Of a stretch of 64,000 nt of DNA, positions 8,563 to 17,070 are shown in pieces; within the stretch, counting starts at the first letter, position 1, and every line of letters starts with the position of its first letter. The notes below the pieces were generated by a model, which searched no databases, had not been told where the DNA came from, and saw only the letters and a list, made by a program, of their open reading frames with translations. The stretch lies in assembly GCA_022844165.1 (NCBI GenBank), contig JALHMH010000008.1:1-64000 (forward strand), read 5' to 3'. The stretch comes from Lysobacterales bacterium. Lineage in GTDB: Bacteria > Pseudomonadota > Gammaproteobacteria > Xanthomonadales > SZUA-5. Position numbers and translations under genes: made by a program.

Positions 8563-10767
8563 ATGGACTCTTCGTTGTTAGTTCTGATCGCTGGCGTTGT
8601 TGTGCTGGTCGTGATGGTGCTGTTCATCGCGGCGCTCGTTGCCAAGTTCTATCGCAAAGTCGAGCAGGGCCACGCGATGATCGTTAATACGATGCGGGCT
8701 GAGCCGGAGGTGACGTTCACCGGGCGTCTGGTGATCCCGGTACTGCACAAAGTGGAAGAGATGGATGTCTCGATGAAGACTATCGAGATTGAGCGCTCAG
8801 GAAAGGAAGGCCTGATCTGTCGAGACAATATGCGCGCCGACATTAAGGTGAAGTTCTTCGTGCGTGTTAACAAAACTGCCGAGGACGTGCTGCGCGTCGC
8901 GCAGGCGATCGGCTGCGAGCGCGCCAGTAACCAGGAAACGTTAGAAGACCTGTTCAGCGCCAAGTTCTCGGAAGCGCTCAAGACCGTGGGCAAAGCGATG
9001 GACTTCGTCGACTTGTACCAGGCGCGAGATCGCTTTCGCGACGAAATTGTCCGCCAGATCGGCGGCGATCTATCGGGTTACGCGCTCGAAGATGCGGCGA
9101 TCGACTACCTGGAGCAAACGCCGCTCGAGAAGCTCGATCCGAACAACATTCTAGACGCCCAGGGCATCAAGAAGATCACCGAGTTGACGGCGGAGGAAAA
9201 CATCCGCACCAACGAGTTCCGTCGCAACGAAGAAATGCGCATCAAGAAGAAAGACGTAGAGACCGCCGAAGCAGTGCTCGAACTCGATCGGCAGAAAGCC
9301 TATGCCGAAGCGCATCAGCAGCGCGAAATCGCGATCACCAAATCGCGCGAGGAAGCTGAAGCCGCCAAAGTTGCCGCCGAGGAGCGCGCCAAGTCGGAGT
9401 TGGCCAGATTGTTAGCCGATCAGCAGATCGCCGTGCAGCAGGAGAATGTCAAGCGCGAGACCGAAGTGGCGCACAACAATCGACTCCGGGCCGTTGCGAT
9501 CGAAGAGGAAAAAGTCACGCGTGCGCGCCAGCTCGAGATCGTCGATCGCGAACGCGAAGTGACCCTGCAGCAGATCGAGAAAGAGAAGGCCGTCGAGGTG
9601 CAAAAGAAAGCGATTGCGGATGTGATCCGCGAGCGCATCGTCGTCGAACGCACCGTGGCCGAGCAGGAAGAAGAAATCAAGAACGTGCGCACGATGTCGG
9701 ATGCCGAACGCACCAGGAAGAGCACGGTGGTATTGGCCGAAGGTCAGGCGCAAGAGAAATTCATCGCCGAGACCCGAGATGCCGAGGCGCAAGAACAACG
9801 CGCGCGGCACAAAGCGAATGAAGAGCAAATTATGGCCGAGGCCAAGCTTGCTGTGGCGCAGAAAATGGCAGAGGCGAAGAAACGCGAGGCCGAAGGCATC
9901 GAAGCGGTCGCGGCGGCGGGCGGCCTGGCGGAAGCCAGGGTGGCGATGGCCAAAGCCGATGCGCATGAGAAGGATGGTTTGGTCGCCGCGAAGGTGCGCG
10001 TGGCCGAAGCCGACGCTCTCTCCAAGTACGGCGATGCCGAGGCGCATGCGCTGCAAGCCAAACTCGAGGCCGAAGCCGCCGGACGCGAAGTCCAGGGCAA
10101 GGCCGAAGCGCACGCGAAAATCGCCGATGCCGACGCCGTCGCCAAGCACGGCGCCGCCGAGGCGCAGGCACTGCAGGCCAGGTTGGAGGCCGAAGCCGCC
10201 GGCAAACTCAAGACCGGCGAAGCCGATGCGTTCGCGATCCGTGCGCGCTTCGAGGCCGAGGCCAAGGGCCTGAGCGAAAAGTTCGATGCGATGAGCAAGA
10301 TGAGCCCGGAGATCCGCGCGCACGAAGAGCAACGCATGCAGCTCGACTACAGCCACGCCCAAGCGCTCAAGGCCATCGACGCCAACGAGCAGATTGCGCG
10401 CGAGCAGGCAGACGTGTTGGGCAAAGCGCTGGGCACGGCCAAGATCGAAATCGTCGGCGGCGACGGCGAGTACTTCGAGCGCTTCATGCGCAGCCTGTCG
10501 ATCGGCAAAGCGATTGACGGCACGATCGGTCAAAGCCAGTTGCTAAGCCAGGCCTTCGCCGATCACAAGTCCGGCAAGCGCGATCTGGTGAACGATGCGA
10601 AGGAGCTGGTGGCCTCGTTGGGTGGGGCTGATGGCGTCAGGGACTTGAGCGTGGCGGCGTTGATGCAGAAGCTGGCGGCGGGCGGCAAGACCAAGGACGT
10701 CGAGACCTTGAAACGCTTGCTGGAAGGCGGGGCACGGGGCACGGGGCATGGGGCACGAGAGGAGTAA
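8563..10767 (+). CDS. yqiK: Flotillin, YqiK type (SPFH/band-7)
   Basis: MDSSLLVLIAGVVVLVVMVLFIAALVAKFYRKVEQGHAMIVNTMRAEPEVTFTGRLVIPVLHKVEEMDVSMKTIEIERSGKEGLICRDNMRADIKVKFFVRVNKT plus a long Ala/Glu-rich coiled coil. Confidence 0.9.
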   Translation: MDSSLLVLIAGVVVLVVMVLFIAALVAKFYRKVEQGHAMIVNTMRAEPEVTFTGRLVIPVLHKVEEMDVSMKTIEIERSGKEGLICRDNMRADIKVKFFVRVNKTAEDVLRVAQAIGCERASNQETLEDLFSAKFSEALKTVGKAMDFVDLYQARDRFRDEIVRQIGGDLSGYALEDAAIDYLEQTPLEKLDPNNILDAQGIKKITELTAEENIRTNEFRRNEEMRIKKKDVETAEAVLELDRQKAYAEAHQQREIAITKSREEAEAAKVAAEERAKSELARLLADQQIAVQQENVKRETEVAHNNRLRAVAIEEEKVTRARQLEIVDREREVTLQQIEKEKAVEVQKKAIADVIRERIVVERTVAEQEEEIKNVRTMSDAERTRKSTVVLAEGQAQEKFIAETRDAEAQEQRARHKANEEQIMAEAKLAVAQKMAEAKKREAEGIEAVAAAGGLAEARVAMAKADAHEKDGLVAAKVRVAEADALSKYGDAEAHALQAKLEAEAAGREVQGKAEAHAKIADADAVAKHGAAEAQALQARLEAEAAGKLKTGEADAFAIRARFEAEAKGLSEKFDAMSKMSPEIRAHEEQRMQLDYSHAQALKAIDANEQIAREQADVLGKALGTAKIEIVGGDGEYFERFMRSLSIGKAIDGTIGQSQLLSQAFADHKSGKRDLVNDAKELVASLGGADGVRDLSVAALMQKLAAGGKTKDVETLKRLLEGGARGTGHGAREE
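10000..10239 (+). repeat. Intragenic 120-bp (40-aa) tandem repeat in the flotillin coiled coil
   Basis: VAEADALSKYGDAEAHALQAKLEAEAAG... (from 10000) and IADADAVAKHGAAEAQALQARLEAEAAG... (from 10120). Confidence 0.75.
10732..10762 (+). repeat. GGGGCAC-type G-rich repeat, left copy of an inverted pair
   Basis: GGGGCACGGGGCACGGGGCATGGGGCACGAG; inverted counterpart at 11278-11308. Confidence 0.85.
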
Positions 10768-11185
10768 CAGCGCTGAGGAATTGGCCGCTGTGGCGATTCA
10801 GAGCTATCGCGATCTCGACGTTTGGCAACGTGGAGTGGACGTCGCTGTACGCATCTACGCCCTGGCGCGACGGTTCCCGAAGGACGAAGTTTATGGGATG
10901 ACATCTCAGACTCGTCGATCCGCGGTGTCGATCCCCTCCAACATTGCGGAAGGACACGCTCGAAGTGGAGCCCGGGAGTTTGCGCAGTTCGTTGCGGTTT
11001 CCTTGGGTTCGCTGGCCGAGCTTGAAACGCAGATCGAAATTGCGGTTCGAGTCGGTTATCTGAAACGCGATGAATCTGATGTTCTGGCAGCCTTGGAATC
11101 CATGTCTCACTTAAGAGCACAGTTACTCAACTTGCGCGCGGCACTGCTACGTCGCATCCAAGCGAGAGCGCGGGAGAAAGCCTGA
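10748..11185 (+). CDS. Four-helix bundle protein (S23/IVP-like, TIGR02436-type)
   Basis: YRDLDVWQRGVDVAVRIYALARRFPKDEVYGMTSQTRRSAVSIPSNIAEGHARSGAREFAQFVAVSLGSLAELETQIEIAVRVGYL is the characteristic family sequence; a start about 45-60 nt downstream of 10748 is also possible. Confidence 0.9.
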   Translation: MGHERSNSAEELAAVAIQSYRDLDVWQRGVDVAVRIYALARRFPKDEVYGMTSQTRRSAVSIPSNIAEGHARSGAREFAQFVAVSLGSLAELETQIEIAVRVGYLKRDESDVLAALESMSHLRAQLLNLRAALLRRIQARAREKA

Positions 11186-11277
11186 TGATTGGTTCGAACA
11201 AAGGTGGCGAACTGCACCATCCGTTGAGCATCTCTAGCATCACACTGCTACGTGGGTACTTTATAGCGCCGGAAGTG

Positions 11278-11308
11278 CTCGTGCCCCGTGCCTCGTGCCC
11301 CGTGACCC
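11278..11308 (-). repeat. GGGGCAC-type G-rich repeat, right copy of the inverted pair
   Basis: ctcgtgccccgtgcctcgtgccccgtgaccc, reverse complement GGGTCACGGGGCACGAGGCACGGGGCACGAG. Confidence 0.85.
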
Positions 11309-11312
11309 GCTC

Positions 11313-14300
11313 ATGAGTACCGCGACGTTTGACCTGCTCCGCAAACGCCTGACTGCAGCTGCCCAGTCGCTACGAGCGAAAGCGGATTCGCTCAACTCCA
11401 AGCGCGTCGAAACCTTTGGCCGAACGGAGTCCAAGTTGCTGGCGCGTCTCTCGGCGCGCACCGAAAACAACTGCGTCGCCCGCGACATCGTTCGCGTAGG
11501 CAATGTGTTGTTGTTCGGCTACTCGGTGACGTTGGGCCTGAAAAAAGAAACCCGCGTCGACGATGTGTTTTGCCTCTACAAGCTCGATAGTGGCGCTGAG
11601 GGCACGGAGTTGACGGCAGTGCCCATGGAAGGCACGTTCCTTTCCGAGCAGCGTTTCGTTGCTGACTTTCGCGAGCTGTATACCTATTACAAGGCCACTG
11701 CGCTCGACCAGTTGCGCGTCGTCGGCGAGAAGCTGCTGCTGATTTTCCGCACTGGCAGCCAGCCCGGCGATAAGCGTGTGTTTCGCTTCGCGATCGAACG
11801 CGGCGGCGCAATCAACTACATCGACAATCGCGGCGAGCGCGATCATGTGCTGCCGGTCCCGCACAGTTTCGAGTGGGTGCCAGTCACGCGCGAACAGCAT
11901 GTGATGGGGCGCTTTCCGCACATCAACATACTCGACACGGTGTTCGTTGAGACCACCGGCGGCGATCTGACGGTCAAAATCGAAAATAACACCGAAACGG
12001 GCCTGGGCATTTTTGCCGAACCCGTCGACGACAAGAATCAGGCATTGGCTGACGCCGACATCGCTTACGCCGATCTGGGCGCGCTGATCGTGCTCAAGAT
12101 CCGTCCGTATCGCGAGAACGTGACACGGCACCTGGTGTTCAATCGGCGCCTCAAACAGGTCGTGCGCATCGACGCGATTGGCGATTCCTGCGTTGAGTTG
12201 CCCGAAGATCATGGCGTCGTTTTCCCAGGTGGGTATTACCTGGAATCGGGTGACACCAAGAACTTTCGCGATCTTGGCCACGATTTTGCTGGCTACCGCC
12301 TGAAGCGCACAGTGCGGGCGCCGAGCGGCGAAGATGTGCTGTATGTGTTCTACGACGAAGCCAGAGGCGACTATGCCTTGCTCGCTTACAATCTGATCGA
12401 TCGTGTGATCGCGCAGCCTTTGTTGGCCAGCGGCTACGCGCGCTTCGACGACGGTCGCATTTTGCTGATCACGCCCGAAGGCGAAGATGCCTCGCGGCTG
12501 CACACAATGCAGTTGTGGCAGACACCATTCGCCTCAGACGAGCATGCCGGCGCGCAACCGAAAGTTGCCGGATTGCTGGGGCGCCTGGGTAACGCGAACG
12601 TCGTCCGCGCCTTGGCGGAACTGCGCGAGCTCAGTCGCCTGGCCGAAGACGCCAACACGCAGGCCTCTTACGATCGCCTGCTGAAACTCGCAGCGCGGTG
12701 CAACGACGCGCATCCTTGGCTGGCGGAATCCGAGGTCGACAAGATCGCCCAGGAAGTGGCGTTGGTCGGACGCAGCGGGCGCGAAGCGCTGGATGCGTTC
12801 GACAAGCTGGAAAAGGCCAAACGCGCGGCGAGCGAGTCATTAGTCGCCGCCACACGGCAGGTCACCGAATTGCTCTCGCGTGTGGCGAGCCTGTTGTGGA
12901 AAACGCCGGACGATTTCACCGATGCAATTCGCTCGCTGAAACGACAGCGCGGCGAGCTGACGGGATTGAAGGAACAGCCGCACATCGATGTGGCGGCAGT
13001 CGGACGCGAGGACGCGCGCGTCACCGACGAATTGACGCGCATTGGCGAACGCGCGCTGAAGTTCTTCTCCGATCCAGCCAGTTTTGCGGCGTTGCGCAAG
13101 GGTTTGAACGAAGCCTCGGCGGCTGTGGACGCGGCAAAAACTACGACCGCTTTGAAACCGGTGGGCGACAAGCTGGATGCGCTGGCGGAGTCGTTGGATG
13201 GTTTGTCGGAACTGATCGCCAGCTTCGAGCAGACCGATGCGCAAGTGCGCGCCTCGCTGCTCGGCCAAACGTCCAATCTGTATGCCGAAGTCAACCGCAT
13301 TCGCGCTGCTGCTCGAGCGCGCCGCGAGGTGTTGCAAGAGCAAGAACAAGGCCTCGAATTCAGCGCGCAGCTGACGGTACTCGAACAATCTCTGACCAAT
13401 CTGCTGGCCAGGTCGGATTCACCCGAGGCGATAGACGAGGCGATGGCGCGCACGCTGGGCACCATCGAGCAACTCGAAGGTCGCTTCGGCGCGCAGCCGC
13501 AGTTTTTGATCGAACTGACCACACGTCGCGAAGCTGCGCTTGAGGCGTTTGCGTCGCGGCGCGATCAGGTCACCGCGCAGCGCGACAAACGCGCACAAGG
13601 ATTGCGCGAGGCCATCACCCGCGTGCTCGATGGCATACCGCGGCGCACCGCCAAGCTGGCGCAAGCGGAAGAGTTGCATGCGTTTTTCGCCGGCGACACG
13701 CTGGTCGAGCGAGCGCAATCGCAGATCAACGAGTTGCGCAGTCTCGGTGCGGCGGTCCAGGCCGACGAGTTAGCTGGACGTTTGCGCAGCCTCAAAGAAT
13801 CCGGTTTGCGCGATTTGCGCGATCGCCTCGAGCTTGGCACAGGAGAATCACTGGCGCTCGGTCGCCACCGCTTTACTATCGAACGACGTCCGCTCGATCT
13901 GGCGCTGCTGCACGACGAGCGCGGGCTGCATTTGCAGCTGACCGGCACCGATTATCGTGTGTCGTTGGCCGAGCCTGGCGCTGAGCAGTTCCAGTCGGTT
14001 TGGGGACAGATGCTGCCGAACGAAACGCCGGACGTGTATCGCGCAGAGTTCTTGGCCTGGCGCGTCTGGCGTCTTGCCAGCGGCGGCGAGCAAGCGGCAC
14101 AAGCAGCACTCAAGGCAGAAAACGCCGAGGCCTTACTGGACTACGTTGCGAGCGTCGCGCAGACGTATCCCGCCGAGGACTATCAGCGCGGCGTGCACGA
14201 CAGCGATGCCGCGAAAATTGTTGCCATGTTGGCTCGCATCGCAGAGCAGGCGGGAGAACTGCGTTGGCCGGCCGCACAGCGCGTGTTGGCGCAAGCGTGG

Positions 14301-16538
14301 TTCGCGACGCTCGATGGCGTGGGGCAGGACGCGGTGAAAGCGCTAGCGAATGGCTTATCGTGGTTCTTGACCAAGGGCGCCATGCCACTGCCACCGTCGT
14401 GGGCCGATGGCCTGGCTGCTGTGGCAAAGGCGCTGGCGCTGCCACACGACCCGGCCAGCCAGGAGGGTGCAGCACGCCATATTGCCGCCAGCCTCGCCAG
14501 CGCCACACATGCTTTTGCGGCCAGTGGTGCGGCACTCGATCTCGCCGACGCGGTTGCGCGCGAGGTGCCGCGGACCGCGCTTGCGGCGCTGGAGGCGCCG
14601 TTGTCACTCGCCGAACGCTGGCAGCTTGCGTCCGCCTGGTGTGCCTCGCTGCAACGCGAGGCTCCGGCATCGGTGGTGTGCGAGGCGGCGGCTATCGTGG
14701 CCTTTCCGCAGCTCCAGCGCGAGCGTGTGAACGTCGAGTTGCATACCGTGATCAAGGAGTTGCGGGGTGAGCATCCGCGCCTCCATCAAGGTGCGCTGAA
14801 GCTGGATTTCGCGGAATTCTTGACGCGCCTGGCGATGCACGAGCAGACGATAGCGCCGGCTTGGCATGGATTTGCTGGGCTGCGCCATGGGCTGAGCGAA
14901 CGCGAGCGCAAACGACTAGGCCTGGATCGTTTCTTCGCCAAGCCGCTCGCGGGTTTCGTGCGTAACCGGCTCATCGACGAGGTCTATCTGCCGCTGATTG
15001 GCAACAATCTGGCCAAACAAATCGGCACGCTCGGCGACAACCGTTCCGATCGTTCCGGGCTGCTGCTGTTGATCTCGCCGCCCGGCTACGGAAAAACGAC
15101 CTTGATGGAATACATCGCCGATCGCCTCGGCATGATTTTCGTCCGCGTGAATGGGCCAACCATCGGCCATGAAACGACCGCGCTCGATCCCGCAAGTGCG
15201 CCACACCGTGGCGCTGCAGATGAGTTGGTGAAGTTGAATCTGGGCCTGGCGATGGGCGTCAACGTGATGCTGTATGTTGACGATATCCAGCACTGTTCCC
15301 CGGAATTCCTGCAGAAGTTTATTTCCCTGGCCGACGGCACTCGCCGCGTCGATGCCGTGATCGATGGCGTTGCGCGCACGATCGATTTGCGCGGCAAACG
15401 ATTTGCACTGGTTATGGCGGGCAATCCGTACACCGAAACGGGCGACGTATTTCGCATTCCGGACATGCTCGCCAACCGCGCCGATGTCTATAACCTGGGC
15501 GATGTTCTGAGTGGTCGCGAAGCGCTGTTCGCGGACAGCTACATCGAAAACGCGCTCACCGCCAACCCGCTCGCTGCACCACTGGCCGAGCGTCCACGTA
15601 ACGACATTTTGAGCGTTTTGCGTATTGCGCGCGGCGACGACGAAACGCCACCGGCTGGATTGCCGGGCGGTTTGGAACTGATCGAACTGGTGAAACGCAT
15701 GGTTGCCGTGCGCGATGTCTTGAGCCGCGTCAATTCGGCCTATGTGGCGAGTGCTGCGCAGGACGATGCCTATCGCACCGAGCCGCCGTTCAAGCTGCAG
15801 GGCAGCTACCGCAACATGGTCAAGCTCACTGCGCAATTGTCGCCGCTGATGACCGAGCAGGAACTGGATTCGCTGATCCGCGATCATTACCGTGGCGAGG
15901 CGCAGACGTTGGGCGCTCGCGCCGAAGAGAATCTGCTGAAGCTCGCGCATTTGATCGGCCAGCCATCGGATGACGAAAAAGCGCGTTGGAGGACTGTGGT
16001 CGATGACTTCCAGCGCCTGATGAAGCAAGGCGGCAAAGACGCAGATGGCGCGACTCGCACCGCGCAAGTGCTTGGCGGGATTGCTCATGCTCTGGACAAG
16101 CAGAATGCACAAACCGCAACCGCCGCCCAGCGCGCCGCCGATGGTCTGGCGAGCATCGCTGCGCAGTTGCAGCAACAACACGCCGGCGCTGGCAGCGCAG
16201 CGCAGTCGTTGGAAAAGGCGATCGAAAAACAGGCAACGGCGATTGCGCAGCAACTGGAGCGGCAAACAGTGCAAGCGGGCAGCAACCGCAAAGCACTCGA
16301 TGCACTGCAAAGCCTGAGTGCGATTCGCGATGCACTGGCACGCGAGCCCAAACTGGACGTGCCCGAATCCCTGGTCGTTGCGCTGGCGCGTATGGCCAAA
16401 GCCTACGAAGATACGCTGGTACCGATCGTCTCCGCGCTGCATCACAAAACCACGCTGGATCACGATATCTGGGAGCAGGTCAGGGCAGTGCGGGCAGAAG
16501 TCGATGCGATGATGAAGCGGATCGGTAGATCGAAGTAG
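11313..16538 (+). CDS. Giant AAA+ ATPase, DUF3686 'DNA repair ATPase'-like
   Basis: About 1741 aa; N-terminal propeller-like region, long coiled coils, C-terminal AAA+ module (LLLLISPPGYGKTTLMEYIADRLG; VNVMLYVDDIQHCSPEFLQKF). Confidence 0.8.
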   Translation: MSTATFDLLRKRLTAAAQSLRAKADSLNSKRVETFGRTESKLLARLSARTENNCVARDIVRVGNVLLFGYSVTLGLKKETRVDDVFCLYKLDSGAEGTELTAVPMEGTFLSEQRFVADFRELYTYYKATALDQLRVVGEKLLLIFRTGSQPGDKRVFRFAIERGGAINYIDNRGERDHVLPVPHSFEWVPVTREQHVMGRFPHINILDTVFVETTGGDLTVKIENNTETGLGIFAEPVDDKNQALADADIAYADLGALIVLKIRPYRENVTRHLVFNRRLKQVVRIDAIGDSCVELPEDHGVVFPGGYYLESGDTKNFRDLGHDFAGYRLKRTVRAPSGEDVLYVFYDEARGDYALLAYNLIDRVIAQPLLASGYARFDDGRILLITPEGEDASRLHTMQLWQTPFASDEHAGAQPKVAGLLGRLGNANVVRALAELRELSRLAEDANTQASYDRLLKLAARCNDAHPWLAESEVDKIAQEVALVGRSGREALDAFDKLEKAKRAASESLVAATRQVTELLSRVASLLWKTPDDFTDAIRSLKRQRGELTGLKEQPHIDVAAVGREDARVTDELTRIGERALKFFSDPASFAALRKGLNEASAAVDAAKTTTALKPVGDKLDALAESLDGLSELIASFEQTDAQVRASLLGQTSNLYAEVNRIRAAARARREVLQEQEQGLEFSAQLTVLEQSLTNLLARSDSPEAIDEAMARTLGTIEQLEGRFGAQPQFLIELTTRREAALEAFASRRDQVTAQRDKRAQGLREAITRVLDGIPRRTAKLAQAEELHAFFAGDTLVERAQSQINELRSLGAAVQADELAGRLRSLKESGLRDLRDRLELGTGESLALGRHRFTIERRPLDLALLHDERGLHLQLTGTDYRVSLAEPGAEQFQSVWGQMLPNETPDVYRAEFLAWRVWRLASGGEQAAQAALKAENAEALLDYVASVAQTYPAEDYQRGVHDSDAAKIVAMLARIAEQAGELRWPAAQRVLAQAWFATLDGVGQDAVKALANGLSWFLTKGAMPLPPSWADGLAAVAKALALPHDPASQEGAARHIAASLASATHAFAASGAALDLADAVAREVPRTALAALEAPLSLAERWQLASAWCASLQREAPASVVCEAAAIVAFPQLQRERVNVELHTVIKELRGEHPRLHQGALKLDFAEFLTRLAMHEQTIAPAWHGFAGLRHGLSERERKRLGLDRFFAKPLAGFVRNRLIDEVYLPLIGNNLAKQIGTLGDNRSDRSGLLLLISPPGYGKTTLMEYIADRLGMIFVRVNGPTIGHETTALDPASAPHRGAADELVKLNLGLAMGVNVMLYVDDIQHCSPEFLQKFISLADGTRRVDAVIDGVARTIDLRGKRFALVMAGNPYTETGDVFRIPDMLANRADVYNLGDVLSGREALFADSYIENALTANPLAAPLAERPRNDILSVLRIARGDDETPPAGLPGGLELIELVKRMVAVRDVLSRVNSAYVASAAQDDAYRTEPPFKLQGSYRNMVKLTAQLSPLMTEQELDSLIRDHYRGEAQTLGARAEENLLKLAHLIGQPSDDEKARWRTVVDDFQRLMKQGGKDADGATRTAQVLGGIAHALDKQNAQTATAAQRAADGLASIAAQLQQQHAGAGSAAQSLEKAIEKQATAIAQQLERQTVQAGSNRKALDALQSLSAIRDALAREPKLDVPESLVVALARMAKAYEDTLVPIVSALHHKTTLDHDIWEQVRAVRAEVDAMMKRIGRSK

Positions 16539-16609
16539 TTGGGCTTGCACCGATTTCGACGCTGCTCAAATACCATGGTCTTCCAATTCATGGGATAGCG
16601 TGCGCAGTG

Positions 16610-17023
16610 ATGGATTTTGTCAACCGTGGACACATCGAATATTCAGGCGGCTGCCACTGTGGGGCAGTGCGCTTTCGGTTCATGGCCGGCGAGGTCCTGG
16701 ATGTGCTGCGCTGCAATTGTTCGATTTGCGCGCGCACGGGTTATTTGCACGTTACCGTGCCACATGCAGCCTTCGAGTTGCTCAGTGACCACTCCACGTT
16801 GGCCGAATATCGCTTCGGTACGCGCCGCGCCGCACATTGGTTTTGCCGGGTCTGCGGCATCAAGAGTTTTTACCAACCGCGCTCGCATCCTGACTGTTTC
16901 AGCATTCACCTGGGCTGCGTCGACAGCGACCCGTCTGCGCGCATCGTCGACTTCGATGGTCGGCATTGGGAACAATCGAGCGCCGCGCTCGGCGGCGCGG
17001 TCTTTGATGCAGCATTCGAGTAG
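16610..17023 (+). CDS. GFA-family (glutathione-dependent formaldehyde-activating enzyme/CENP-V-like) protein
   Basis: YSGGCHCGAVRFRF...LRCNCSICARTGYLHV...HWFCRVCGIKSFYQPRSHPD Zn-binding pattern. Confidence 0.9.
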   Translation: MDFVNRGHIEYSGGCHCGAVRFRFMAGEVLDVLRCNCSICARTGYLHVTVPHAAFELLSDHSTLAEYRFGTRRAAHWFCRVCGIKSFYQPRSHPDCFSIHLGCVDSDPSARIVDFDGRHWEQSSAALGGAVFDAAFE

Positions 17024-17070
17024 CCCGCGCGCAGTCGATTCGATCGCCCCAAACTCGCTATCGTTCCGCC

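Noticed and set aside
9412-10533. 373-aa minus-strand ORF antisense to flotillin
   Set aside because: Mirror of the Ala/Glu-rich repetitive coding strand in GC-rich DNA; no independent motifs.
10732-11308. G-rich repeats as a CRISPR or VNTR array
   Set aside because: Short inverted 7-mer runs at both sides of one gene, no spacers; better described as flanking inverted repeats.
11370-12503. 377-aa minus-strand ORF antisense to the DUF3686 gene
   Set aside because: Antisense artefact of codon bias; the plus-strand gene has clear domain and frame continuity.
14916-16550. 544-aa minus-strand ORF
   Set aside because: Antisense to the AAA+ module; lacks recognisable motifs.
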